Source: Oxalobacteraceae bacterium
Lineage (GTDB): Bacteria > Pseudomonadota > Gammaproteobacteria > Burkholderiales > Burkholderiaceae_D
Direction of reading: 5' to 3'
Assembly: GCA_021151485.1 (NCBI GenBank)
Contig: JAGKXB010000042.1
Span: forward strand, 1-14,860
DNA: 14,860 nt
A model generated the notes under the pieces. The model was given only the letters and a program-made list of their open reading frames with translations. It was not told where the DNA came from and did no database searches. Shown here piece after piece: positions 1-7,330 of the stretch. A program made the position numbers and the translations under genes. Position 1 is the first letter of the stretch. The number at the start of each line of letters is the position of its first letter.

Positions 1-28
1 CCTATACAGATACTTGTAAAAAATATTA

Positions 29-57
29 TTCAATCGTATAGAGACTTTATATATAAA
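29..57 (+). promoter_or_regulatory. Candidate promoter for the binding-protein gene
   Basis: A -10-like TATAAA (52-57, five of six matches) lies 17 bp after a weak -35-like TTCAAT (29-34, three of six). The surrounding DNA is so AT-rich that chance matches are likely. If real, transcription would start near 64 and leave a leader of about 170 nt that includes the palindrome at 96-115. Other AT-rich hexamers in 1-232 could serve equally well. Confidence 0.22.
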
Positions 58-95
58 ACCCTTGTCAAATATTAAAACAAAGTCAAGCAAAAAGA

Positions 96-115
96 TTATG
101 TAAAAAATTACATAA
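96..115. promoter_or_regulatory. Perfect 20-bp palindrome, putative operator
   Basis: The sequence is TTATGTAA-N4-TTACATAA: two 8-bp arms that are exact reverse complements around a 4-bp A tract. It lies about 118 bp before the ATG at 233. Perfect dyads of this size between a promoter and a transport gene are typical of dimeric repressor or activator sites, so an operator is the simplest reading. It could also fold as a weak AU hairpin in a long leader RNA. No T tract follows, so it is not an intrinsic terminator. The protein that would bind is unknown. Confidence 0.4.
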
Positions 116-232
116 AAATTATCGAAAAATGCTTTTCTTACTCTTTTTTATGTTGTATCTTTGCCAGCTTGTAAATTTTAACAATTGATATACGGCAACT
201 TTGTTTGGCCCCAAAAACTTAGAAAGATATTT

Positions 233-1408
233 ATGCCATTCAATAAAAAAAGGAATTTGGTCGTCTCAATTTGCACATTGCTGCACGCCTCTCTGTTCAC
301 GATTTTATCAATTTTGAGTAACACCGCGAGTGCGCAAGAATCCAAAGTAGAAATTAAAATTGGTCATGCTGCACCACTGTCTGGGCCGATCTCTCATCTG
401 GGTAGAGACAATGAAAATGGTGCAAGAATGGCAATTGAAGAATTAAACAACAAAAATATTTCTATTGCCGGAAAGAGAGCCGTATTCAAATTAATTAGTG
501 AAGATGATGCCGCAGACCCGGGTCGCAGCACTATCGTTGCGCAAAAATTGGTCGAAGCAAAAGTCAAAGGTGTTGTCGGTCACTTAAATTCAGGCACCTC
601 AATCCCAGCATCAAAAATTTATAACGATGCCAACATTCCACAAATATCCCCTTCTAGCACTGCGCCAAGATACACACAACAGGGTTACAAAACAGCATTT
701 CGCGTACTCGCCAACGATGCGCAGTTAGGCAACACACTGGGGCAATATGCTGTTCTTATCAACAAATCAAAAAAAATTGCTGTCATTGATGATAGAACCA
801 CTTATGGTCAAGCGGTAGCCGATGAGTTTATCAAAGGTGTTAAGAACAACTCACCATATGCAGAAATTGTTTCCCATCAATATACCAATGATAGAGCAAC
901 TGAATTTAGCGTCATATTGAATAACATTAAAAGTCAAAATCCTGATCTGATTTTTTTCGGTGGCATGGATGCTGTAGCAGGTCCTTTATTGCGCCAAATG
1001 AAGCAAGCAGGTATTAACACTATGCTCATGGGTGGAGATGCAATTTGCTCATCTGCATTACCTACACTTGCTGGTAATTCAATTGCAGATGGCCAAGTTG
1101 TTTGTGCGGAAGCATCTGGATTGGAAGATGCGATGAAAACATTTAAAGCACGTTACAAAGGCAGATTTGGTACAGATGTACAAATTTGGGCACCTAATGC
1201 TTACGATGCTGTGATGACACTTGCAGATGCAATGATTCAAGCCAAATCTGCTGAGCCAGAAAAATATTTACCTGTATTGGCTAGAATCAGACACAAAGGT
1301 GTCACTGGGATGATCGAATTTGATAACAAAGGTGATCTCAAAAGCGGCATTCTGACTTTATATACCTATCAGGGTGGCAAGCGCGTTCCTAGACTACGAA
1401 ACGAGTAA
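233..1408 (+). CDS. Branched-chain amino acid-type ABC transporter substrate-binding protein
   Basis: This is a 391-residue periplasmic solute-binding protein of the LivJ/LivK family (type I fold, Peripla_BP_6). It would capture a branched-chain amino acid or similar small ligand for an ABC importer. Residues 1-34 form a signal peptide: a basic start (MPFNKKR), a hydrophobic core, and a likely cut after ASA at 34. The mature protein opens with IKIGHAAPLSGPISHLG (41-57). Ligand-pocket features include HLNSGTS (117-123) and TTYGQ (189-193). Cys272 and Cys291 may form a disulfide. The frame stays open to a TTG at 185, but the ATG at 233 is preferred because AGAAAG (221-226) is well spaced and the signal peptide then begins normally. 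No permease or ATPase partner is adjacent, so it probably serves a transporter encoded elsewhere. Ligand specificity cannot be read from the sequence. Base composition is more AT-rich than in the genes to the right. Confidence 0.88.
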   Translation: MPFNKKRNLVVSICTLLHASLFTILSILSNTASAQESKVEIKIGHAAPLSGPISHLGRDNENGARMAIEELNNKNISIAGKRAVFKLISEDDAADPGRSTIVAQKLVEAKVKGVVGHLNSGTSIPASKIYNDANIPQISPSSTAPRYTQQGYKTAFRVLANDAQLGNTLGQYAVLINKSKKIAVIDDRTTYGQAVADEFIKGVKNNSPYAEIVSHQYTNDRATEFSVILNNIKSQNPDLIFFGGMDAVAGPLLRQMKQAGINTMLMGGDAICSSALPTLAGNSIADGQVVCAEASGLEDAMKTFKARYKGRFGTDVQIWAPNAYDAVMTLADAMIQAKSAEPEKYLPVLARIRHKGVTGMIEFDNKGDLKSGILTLYTYQGGKRVPRLRNE

Positions 1409-1427
1409 TGCTGATTGATATTCCTAG

Positions 1428-1460
1428 AAGGCGGGTTCAGTTCATGAACCCGCCTTTTTT
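1428..1460 (+). terminator. Strong intrinsic terminator after the binding-protein gene
   Basis: A perfect 12-bp stem (AAGGCGGGTTCA at 1428-1439 with its complement at 1445-1456) encloses a 5-nt loop and runs into a T tract ending at 1460. It begins 20 bp after the stop codon at 1406-1408. The hrpA stop lies immediately beyond on the other strand (1463-1465), so the hairpin may also slow convergent hrpA transcription, although the minus strand has only a short T run. Confidence 0.92.
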
Positions 1461-1462
1461 AT

Positions 1463-4400
1463 TTACCGCTGCATCGTTTCCCATATCTTCTGCAAACGCT
1501 TCACCGAAATCGGCATCGGCGTGCGCAGTTCCTGCGCAAATAACGATACCCGCAACTCCTCTAACAACCAGCGAAACTGCATCATGGCTGGATCAACCGT
1601 CCCGGCTTTTTGACGCTCCTGGATCGCTTTCTGAAAAGGATGTGCCACCTGCTGCCATTCAGCCAACAAACGTGTATCCCGCATTGGATCGGTGCGCAAC
1701 TTGTCAAGACGTGAATTAATCGCATTCAAATAACGGGGGAAATGCGCCAACTGTGCATATTCGTTTTCCAACAAAAAGCGTTTATTAATCAATCCTTGCA
1801 ATTGCATTTGCGCATCTTTGTGCGCAGCGGCGTATTGTTTGACGCCTTGCAACTTTTTCAACAAAGCATGATAGGCAGTCAAAATCTGCCCTAACAAACG
1901 GGCAATTTCATTCACCAGCAAATTCAATCTTGATTTACCCGCGTCTTTGCGAGTATTGAACACATCGGCATTGGTCGGCAGTGGATCTTGCATACAGGAA
2001 ATTTCCAACGCTAGCGAAATAATTTGCTCGCGCAACTCCTCCTGCGTGGCTAGCGTCATAAACTGCATGCTCATTTGCTGCAAACCTGGGATGTTTTTTT
2101 CCAAGTACTTGATTTGCTCTTTGAGCTGCAAAGCAAACAAACGCCGTAAACCTAGTCTGTGCGTGCGCAGCGCTGCGTTTTGATCGTCGAATACTTCCAA
2201 GGCACAGTGTTTGCCTTTATCAACCAAAGCCGGAAAACCAATCAACTTGATTTTGCCTTGCTGGATTTCCAGCAATTCGGGCAACTCACCAAAACTCCAA
2301 TGGGTAATGTTGGCAATATCACCCTGCGACGACGTGGTTGTGGTTGATGCTGGGTTCGTAGCGTTTATATTTACACTTACATTTACATTGCCAACGCGTG
2401 ATTTATCAATATTGCTCGCTGTCGAACCCGTTGCCGAATTTGCCTTGAAATCCGAACCCGATTTCGCCAACGACTGAAAATTCGCCCTTGCCTGCGCGCC
2501 AAATTCACTCTGCAAAGCGATCAAGTTGCGCCCCATTTCCAACTGCCGCCCATGTTCATCGACCACTTTAAAATTCATGAAATGATGAACGGGCAAGGTT
2601 TCTAATTTGAAATCGGTGACAGAAATCACGCACGTCGTTTGCTGACGCACATCAGCAATCAACACGTCTAACAAAGAACCTTCGCCAAATGGAACGCGCT
2701 CGCAAAAATCAGCGGCATAAGTCGGCAAAGGCACGCAATGGCGGCGTAATTTTTGCGGCAACGATTTCAACAAGCAATGCACTTTTTCTTTCAACATGCC
2801 TGGCACCAGCCATGCGCAACGCTCAGGCGATAGTTGATTCAGCAAAAACAAAGGAATAGTCAAGGTCACGCCATCCCGCACGCTGCCAGGTTCAAAGTGA
2901 TAAGTCAGCGCCATTTGCGCCATCTCGACGCCGTTCAATGACATTCGCTTGGGGAATAAATCCGTGGTCACACCTGCCGCTTCATGACGCATCAAATCGT
3001 TGCGATTCAAGTACAGCAATTTAGGATTGCCGGCGCTGGCTTGCTTGTACCATTTCTCAAAAGCAATCCCATTGCATACATCCGGCGGCAACACGTGATC
3101 GTAAAACGCGGCGATCAAGCCATCATCCACCAGCACGTCTGGCCTGCGCGATTGATGCTCCAGGTTTTCGATTTCTTTGACTAACTTTTGATTGTGGGCA
3201 AAAAATGGTGCGCGCGTGTCGAATTCACCGCCCACCAAAGCGTCACGAATAAACAATTCGCGCGCTTCCTGTGGATGAATCTGGCCATAATTAATGCGAC
3301 GCTGGCTATACACCACCAAGCCATACAAGGTGGCGCGTTCATAGGCGGAGACCTGCGCGCTGCTTTTCTCCCAACGCGGCTCGCCATAGGATTTTTTCAG
3401 CAAATGCGCGCCAACGCGTTCCAACCATTCAGGCTGAATTTGTGCAATGCAACGAGCGTAGAGTCGGCTCGTATCGACTAGTTCTGCTGCCATCAGCCAT
3501 TTGCCGGGCTTTTTCGCCAAACTTGAACCAGGCCAAATATTAAATTTAATACTGCGTGCGCCTAAATATTGCCCACCTTCTTCCGATTTAAAACCAATAT
3601 TCCCCAGCAAACCAGCCAACAACGCGGTATGCAATTGCTCATAAGTCGCTGGCGTCTCATTCAAGCGCCATCCTTGCTCACGTACGATAGTCAATAATTG
3701 GCTATGCACTTCACGCCACTCACGCAAACGCATCTGCGATAGGAAATTAGCACGGCAATGATCCTGCAACTGGCGGCGGCTTTTTTTGTGTTCTATTGCA
3801 TCTTCAAACCATGCCCACAGCTTGAGATAACTTTGGAACTCGGATTTTTCATCCGCAAATTTCTTATGCGCCGTATCAGCAGCCGCCTGCGCATCCATTG
3901 GCCGATCGCGCACGTCTTGCACCGATAATGCCGAGGCAATGATCAGCATTTCCTTCAAACACACGTTATCAATCGCCGCCAAAATCATGCGACCTACACG
4001 CGGATCCAGCGGCAATTTGCTTAGTCGTTTACCAATTTCAGTGAGCTTATTTGATGCATCAATAGCCCCCAATTCCTGTAACAATTGATAACCATCGGCA
4101 ATTGCTCTACCTGCAGGTGCTTCGATAAAAGGAAAGCTCTCAATGCTGGTCAAATGCAAGGATTTCATGCGCAAAATGACGGCTGCCAGCGATGAGCGCA
4201 AAATTTCTGGTTCGGTATAAAGAGGACGCAATGCATAATCCTGCTCTTCATACAAACGGATACACACCCCCGCCGCCACCCGCCCGCAACGACCAGCGCG
4301 CTGATTGGCCGCTGATTGCGCGATGGGTTCAATTTGCAATTGTTCCACCTTGTTGCGATAGCTATAACGCTTCATACGCACTAAACCCGCATCGATCACA

Positions 4401-5419
4401 TAACGGATGCCGGGCACGGTCAAGGAGGTTTCGGCCACATTGGTCGCCAACACTACACGACGGGCATTGGATGATTTGAAAACACGCTCCTGCTCTTGAG
4501 CGGACAAACGGGCAAACAAAGGCAGGATTTCCACGTGCGCTGGATGATGTTTGCGCAAGGCTTCCTGCACATCACGGATTTCTCTTTCACCGGGCAAAAA
4601 CACCAATACATCGCCGGAACCAATCCGCCACAACTCATCCACGGCATCAATCACCGCATCAATTAGGTCACGTGTTTCCTTTTTATTGGTTTCCTTACCT
4701 TCCTTATTCTCTTTATTTTCAAAGGCATTGAAAGAATCAACCGGGCGGTAACGTATTTCTACCGGATACAAACGACCAGAAACCTCAATCACAGGCGCTG
4801 GCTTTAAGTGATCACCACTTCCCGTCGAAAAATGGCGTGCAAAGCGCTCTGCATCAATGGTTGCTGAAGTAATAATGATTTTTAAATCGGGACGTTTGGG
4901 CAAAATCTGCTTCAGATAACCCAGTAGAAAATCAATATTCAGACTACGCTCATGCGCCTCATCAATAATGATGGTGTCGTATTGTTTTAATAACGGATCC
5001 GTCTGCGTCTCCGCCAGCAAAATCCCATCCGTCATCAGCTTGACCGCCGCGCCGCGCGTCAAAGTATCGGTAAAGCGCACTTTAAAACCTACATGTTGGC
5101 CTAGGGGGGAACCCAATTCTTGCGCAATCCGTTTAGCCGTGGAAGAAGCTGCAATCCGACGCGGTTGGGTATGGCCAATCAAACCCCGCTGGCCACGGCC
5201 CAATTCCAAACAAATTTTGGGCAACTGGGTCGTCTTACCCGAACCTGTTTCGCCACAGACAATGATGACTTGGTGCGCCTGCAAAGCCTGGGAAATTTCC
5301 TGACGTTTGCCAGATACCGGCAATTCTTCTGGAAACGTAATCATCGGCAAAGGATGACGAAAAGGAAGAGATGCAACACGGTTAGGTTGCTTGACTACAA
5401 CATCACGGGAAATAGACAT
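1463..5419 (-). CDS. hrpA: ATP-dependent RNA helicase HrpA (DEAH box)
   Basis: This 1318-residue superfamily 2 helicase is close in length to E. coli HrpA (about 1300) and aligns in style to the end (EELRVSLFAQELRTPMPIS). HrpA unwinds RNA and has been linked to mRNA processing and rescue of stalled ribosomes in the cytoplasm. Numbered from the ATG at 5419, the motifs are Walker A GETGSGKTT (56-64), DEAH (153-156), SAT (185-187) and QRAGRCGR (373-380). Helicase-associated, OB-fold and HrpA-specific C-terminal regions follow. A charged insert rich in N, K and E sits at about 233-251 between the two RecA lobes, and a Ser/Thr/Asn-rich linker at about 985-1037 precedes HWSFGELPE. A TTG at 5425 would add two residues; the ATG is preferred, though no clear Shine-Dalgarno is seen. 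The gene is alone on its strand, divergent from argA and convergent with the binding-protein gene. Confidence 0.95.
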   Translation of the reverse strand: MSISRDVVVKQPNRVASLPFRHPLPMITFPEELPVSGKRQEISQALQAHQVIIVCGETGSGKTTQLPKICLELGRGQRGLIGHTQPRRIAASSTAKRIAQELGSPLGQHVGFKVRFTDTLTRGAAVKLMTDGILLAETQTDPLLKQYDTIIIDEAHERSLNIDFLLGYLKQILPKRPDLKIIITSATIDAERFARHFSTGSGDHLKPAPVIEVSGRLYPVEIRYRPVDSFNAFENKENKEGKETNKKETRDLIDAVIDAVDELWRIGSGDVLVFLPGEREIRDVQEALRKHHPAHVEILPLFARLSAQEQERVFKSSNARRVVLATNVAETSLTVPGIRYVIDAGLVRMKRYSYRNKVEQLQIEPIAQSAANQRAGRCGRVAAGVCIRLYEEQDYALRPLYTEPEILRSSLAAVILRMKSLHLTSIESFPFIEAPAGRAIADGYQLLQELGAIDASNKLTEIGKRLSKLPLDPRVGRMILAAIDNVCLKEMLIIASALSVQDVRDRPMDAQAAADTAHKKFADEKSEFQSYLKLWAWFEDAIEHKKSRRQLQDHCRANFLSQMRLREWREVHSQLLTIVREQGWRLNETPATYEQLHTALLAGLLGNIGFKSEEGGQYLGARSIKFNIWPGSSLAKKPGKWLMAAELVDTSRLYARCIAQIQPEWLERVGAHLLKKSYGEPRWEKSSAQVSAYERATLYGLVVYSQRRINYGQIHPQEARELFIRDALVGGEFDTRAPFFAHNQKLVKEIENLEHQSRRPDVLVDDGLIAAFYDHVLPPDVCNGIAFEKWYKQASAGNPKLLYLNRNDLMRHEAAGVTTDLFPKRMSLNGVEMAQMALTYHFEPGSVRDGVTLTIPLFLLNQLSPERCAWLVPGMLKEKVHCLLKSLPQKLRRHCVPLPTYAADFCERVPFGEGSLLDVLIADVRQQTTCVISVTDFKLETLPVHHFMNFKVVDEHGRQLEMGRNLIALQSEFGAQARANFQSLAKSGSDFKANSATGSTASNIDKSRVGNVNVSVNINATNPASTTTTSSQGDIANITHWSFGELPELLEIQQGKIKLIGFPALVDKGKHCALEVFDDQNAALRTHRLGLRRLFALQLKEQIKYLEKNIPGLQQMSMQFMTLATQEELREQIISLALEISCMQDPLPTNADVFNTRKDAGKSRLNLLVNEIARLLGQILTAYHALLKKLQGVKQYAAAHKDAQMQLQGLINKRFLLENEYAQLAHFPRYLNAINSRLDKLRTDPMRDTRLLAEWQQVAHPFQKAIQERQKAGTVDPAMMQFRWLLEELRVSLFAQELRTPMPISVKRLQKIWETMQR
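2363..2389 (-). repeat. Hexanucleotide microsatellite-like tract inside hrpA
   Basis: On the hrpA strand the codons alternate AAT-GTA, AAT-GTA, AGT-GTA, AAT-ATA, AAC: a degraded 6-bp repeat encoding NVNVSVNIN (residues 1011-1019 of HrpA). It lies in the linker between core and C-terminal domain and is followed by a Thr/Ser run (TTTTSS). In-frame 6-bp units can expand or contract without breaking the gene. Confidence 0.7.
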
Positions 5420-5466
5420 GGACAATCAGTTTTTGAAGAGATTTTGCTGCAGATAATGAACAGACA

Positions 5467-5474
5467 ATTATAAT
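5467..5474. promoter_or_regulatory. Symmetric -10 element between hrpA and argA
   Basis: ATTATAAT is its own reverse complement, so each strand carries a perfect TATAAT (plus 5469-5474, minus 5472-5467). It lies in the 61-bp gap between divergent hrpA and argA. For argA, the -10 box ends 6 bp before the ATG, which puts the expected start of transcription at or within a base or two of the start codon. For hrpA it would give a leader of about 40 nt. Recognisable -35 boxes are poor: TTGCTG at 5444-5449 with a 19-bp spacer on plus, and none convincing on minus. Confidence 0.5.
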
Positions 5475-5480
5475 GCGAAG

Positions 5481-6797
5481 ATGGATAATCCGACCCAACT
5501 TCAATTCGTTCAATGGCTGCGCTCCGTCGCACCTTACATACACGCTTTTCGCGGCAAAACCTTTGTCGTCGCTTTTCCAGGCGAGCTCGTCACCTCTGGC
5601 ATCTTGCCAGTATTGGCGCAGGATTTATCGCTCTTGCATGCGCTCGGCATTAAGGTAGTCATCGTTCATGGTTCACGCCCACAAGTAGCGGAACAATTAA
5701 TGCTGCGCAATATCAAAGAGCGCTTTCACAACAGTGTCCGTATTACCGATAGCGCCGGCATGGAGTGCGCTAAAGAAGCTGCTGGCGAATTACGACTGGA
5801 TATTGAAGCCGCATTCAGCCAGGGCTTGCCCAATACACCGATGGCACATGCGGCGATTCGCATCATTTCTGGTAATTTCATCACCGCAAAACCGCTCGGT
5901 GTGATTGATGGTATCGACTTTGAATTAACCGGTGTGACACGCAAAATCGCCTCGGAAACCATTCACCATATTTTGAGCACAGGTTCTTTGGTATTGCTCT
6001 CCCCGCTGGGATTTTCTCCTACTGGAGAAGCATTCAACCTCACCATGGAAGATGTCGCCGTCTCTGCCGCCACGGCACTGCATGCTGACAAGCTGATTTT
6101 CATCACCGAAACTCCCATGATGATGGATAAAAATAACCAAGAAGTACGCGAGCTTTCATCACAACAAGCGCAAGTATTATTGAATACCCGTTTTTTACCA
6201 ACTGACATTGCCTTTTATTTACGGCATGCGGTCAAAGCATGCAATGGTGGCGTGCCACGCGCACATATTGTGCCGTTTGCGATTGATGGCTCCAGCTTGT
6301 TGGAACTCTTCACCCACGACGGTGTTGGCACGATGATCACACACGAAAATCTGGAAAGCCTGCGCCCCGCCACCATTGAAGACGTCGGCGGTATCATTAA
6401 ATTGATCGAACCACTGGAAGCTGATGGCACGCTGGTCAAACGTGGACGTGAATTAATCGAACGTGAAATCGAATATTTTTCCGTGATCGAACACGACGGC
6501 GTCATCTTCGCCTGTGCTGCGTTGTATCCTTTCGCCGCAGAAAAAATGGCAGAAATGGCCTGCTTAACGGTAAACCCAGAAGTACAAGCACAAGGCGATG
6601 GTGAGCGTTTATTGAAATACGTAGAAAACCGCGCACGCGCCGCTGGCTACACCAAACTTTTTGTGCTGACCACACGCACCGCACACTGGTTTCTCAAACG
6701 CGGCTTCGTCAACGCCACCGTCGACGCCTTACCCAAAGACCGCCAACACATGTACAACTGGCAACGCAAATCTCTAGTCTTGATCAAACATCTTTAA
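5481..6797 (+). CDS. argA: Amino-acid N-acetyltransferase (N-acetylglutamate synthase)
   Basis: This 438-residue protein matches the classic two-domain ArgA (E. coli 443). It transfers acetyl from acetyl-CoA to glutamate, the first step of arginine synthesis in the cytoplasm. Residues 1 to about 285 form an amino-acid-kinase-like domain (VVIVHGSRPQ at 59-68, GDGERLL belongs to the second domain), which in this family carries arginine feedback control. Residues from about 294 form the GNAT domain, with the acetyl-CoA loop QAQGDGERLL (369-378) and the usual C-terminal AHWFLKRGF (401-409). The N-terminal FVQWLRSVAPYIHAFRGKTFV is conserved in the family, supporting the ATG at 5481. Unusually, no properly spaced Shine-Dalgarno precedes it and a perfect -10 box ends only 6 bp upstream, suggesting a leaderless message. 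yggX follows after 48 bp in the same direction with no terminator between, so co-transcription is likely. Confidence 0.95.
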   Translation: MDNPTQLQFVQWLRSVAPYIHAFRGKTFVVAFPGELVTSGILPVLAQDLSLLHALGIKVVIVHGSRPQVAEQLMLRNIKERFHNSVRITDSAGMECAKEAAGELRLDIEAAFSQGLPNTPMAHAAIRIISGNFITAKPLGVIDGIDFELTGVTRKIASETIHHILSTGSLVLLSPLGFSPTGEAFNLTMEDVAVSAATALHADKLIFITETPMMMDKNNQEVRELSSQQAQVLLNTRFLPTDIAFYLRHAVKACNGGVPRAHIVPFAIDGSSLLELFTHDGVGTMITHENLESLRPATIEDVGGIIKLIEPLEADGTLVKRGRELIEREIEYFSVIEHDGVIFACAALYPFAAEKMAEMACLTVNPEVQAQGDGERLLKYVENRARAAGYTKLFVLTTRTAHWFLKRGFVNATVDALPKDRQHMYNWQRKSLVLIKHL

Positions 6798-6800
6798 AAA

Positions 6801-6840
6801 TCATTAGCAATTATTAAAAATTATTAGAAACTATTAGGAG
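6801..6840 (+). repeat. Four 10-bp phased repeats before yggX
   Basis: The argA-yggX gap divides into four decamers in register: TCATTAGCAA, TTATTAAAAA, TTATTAGAAA, CTATTAGGAG. Each has an ATTA core at the same position, and the last contains the yggX Shine-Dalgarno AGGAG (6836-6840). The 10-bp spacing equals about one helical turn. Function is unknown; a degenerate tandem duplication or a translation-enhancing AU-rich leader is possible. Confidence 0.6.
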
Positions 6841-6845
6841 TCTCT

Positions 6846-7118
6846 ATGGCACGCACCGTTTTATGCATCAAACTCAATAAACAAGCCGAGGGATTGGATT
6901 TCCCCCCCTACCCTGGCGAACTGGGCAAAAAAATTTATGAAAATGTCTCAAAAGAAGCTTGGGCCGCCTGGATCAAACACCAAACCATGCTAGTCAACGA
7001 AAACCGCCTCAACCTAGCCGACGCGCGCGCCCGCAAATATTTGGCCCAGCAAATGGAAAAACATTTTTTCGGTGATGGTGCCGATGCAGCAGTGGGATAT
7101 GTACCACCAACTGAATAA
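6846..7118 (+). CDS. yggX: Probable Fe(2+)-trafficking protein YggX
   Basis: At 90 residues it matches the YggX family (E. coli 91) along its whole length. The start MARTVLC places the family's conserved cysteine at position 7. [25 protein letters not shown] (18-42) and the [12 protein letters not shown] segment (46-57) are hallmark blocks. YggX is a small cytosolic protein implicated in iron handling and in protecting Fe-S clusters from oxidative damage; its exact biochemical role is still debated. The ATG at 6846 follows AGGAG (6836-6840) with 5-bp spacing, a strong ribosome binding site. It lies 48 bp after argA and probably shares its transcript. The promoter of the downstream tRNA-Ser gene begins only 7 bp after its stop codon. 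Confidence 0.95.
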   Translation: MARTVLCIKLNKQAEGLDFPPYPGELGKKIYENVSKEAWAAWIKHQTMLVNENRLNLADARARKYLAQQMEKHFFGDGADAAVGYVPPTE

Positions 7119-7125
7119 TTTGAGC

Positions 7126-7131
7126 TATAAT
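7126..7131 (+). promoter_or_regulatory. -10 box of the tRNA-Ser promoter
   Basis: A perfect TATAAT ends 9 bp before the first base of mature tRNA-Ser, so transcription should begin about 3 nt upstream of it. The bases after the box (AGCGTG) form a GC-containing discriminator like those of stable-RNA promoters under stringent control. No good -35 hexamer is seen at 16-18 bp upstream, which would fall in the end of yggX. Confidence 0.65.
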
Positions 7132-7140
7132 AGCGTGCTT

Positions 7141-7230
7141 GGAGGGTTGGCCGAGTGGTTGAAGGCACCAGTCTTGAAAACTGGCGAGGATGGAAGTCCT
7201 TCGTGAGTTCGAATCTCACACCCTCCGCCA
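7141..7230 (+). tRNA. tRNA-Ser (anticodon UGA)
   Basis: The 90-nt gene has a perfect 7-bp acceptor stem (GGAGGGT at 7141-7147 with ACCCTCC at 7220-7226), discriminator G and an encoded CCA (7228-7230). The anticodon stem CCAGT/ACTGG encloses loop CTTGAAA with TGA at 7175-7177, which reads UCA and, by wobble, other UCN serine codons. The long variable arm is the class II feature expected for serine, and the T arm contains GTTCGAATC. It has its own -10 box upstream and an intrinsic terminator downstream. Confidence 0.98.
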
Positions 7231-7233
7231 AAT

Positions 7234-7253
7234 ATCAGATCAAATCAGATCAA
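7234..7253. repeat. Perfect 10-bp tandem repeat after tRNA-Ser
   Basis: ATCAGATCAA occurs twice head to tail with no mismatch, starting 3 bp after the tRNA CCA end. It lies in the trailer that RNase processing would remove. It looks like a local tandem duplication; no copy of the tRNA 3' end is present, so it is not an attachment-site repeat. Confidence 0.8.
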
Positions 7254-7266
7254 AAATGAGAATGAC

Positions 7267-7303
7267 AAAACAAAACGCCACTTTTGTGGCGTTTTGTTTT
7301 TTT
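7267..7303 (+). terminator. Intrinsic terminator of the tRNA-Ser transcript
   Basis: A perfect 15-bp stem (AAAACAAAACGCCAC at 7267-7281 with its complement at 7286-7300) has a TTTT loop and a run of seven T at 7297-7303. It begins 36 bp after the tRNA. The acyltransferase ATG lies only 27 bp beyond the T tract, so expression of that gene may depend on read-through or on a promoter that overlaps the hairpin. Confidence 0.93.
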
Positions 7304-7330
7304 GGCTGGTTTAAAGCCTTGCCTATTTCA

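Noticed and set aside
1..11. Identical 11-bp string CCTATACAGAT at 1-11 and again near 9305
   Set aside because: One copy is in non-coding DNA and the other in conserved coding sequence of the acyltransferase. No flanking similarity extends the match, so chance is the best explanation.
1408..1719. Plus-strand open frame overlapping the binding-protein stop by ATG and running antisense through hrpA
   Set aside because: It passes through the intrinsic terminator hairpin and lies wholly opposite conserved hrpA C-terminal codons. Its translation has no family features.
4192..5473. Several plus-strand open frames opposite the helicase core of hrpA
   Set aside because: They mirror strongly conserved hrpA motifs on the other strand and lack ribosome binding sites, so they are shadow frames.
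7190..7330. N-terminal extension of the acyltransferase frame starting inside tRNA-Ser
   Set aside because: The extension would be read from the tRNA and across its terminator hairpin, and the family's N-terminal block begins only after the ATG at 7331.
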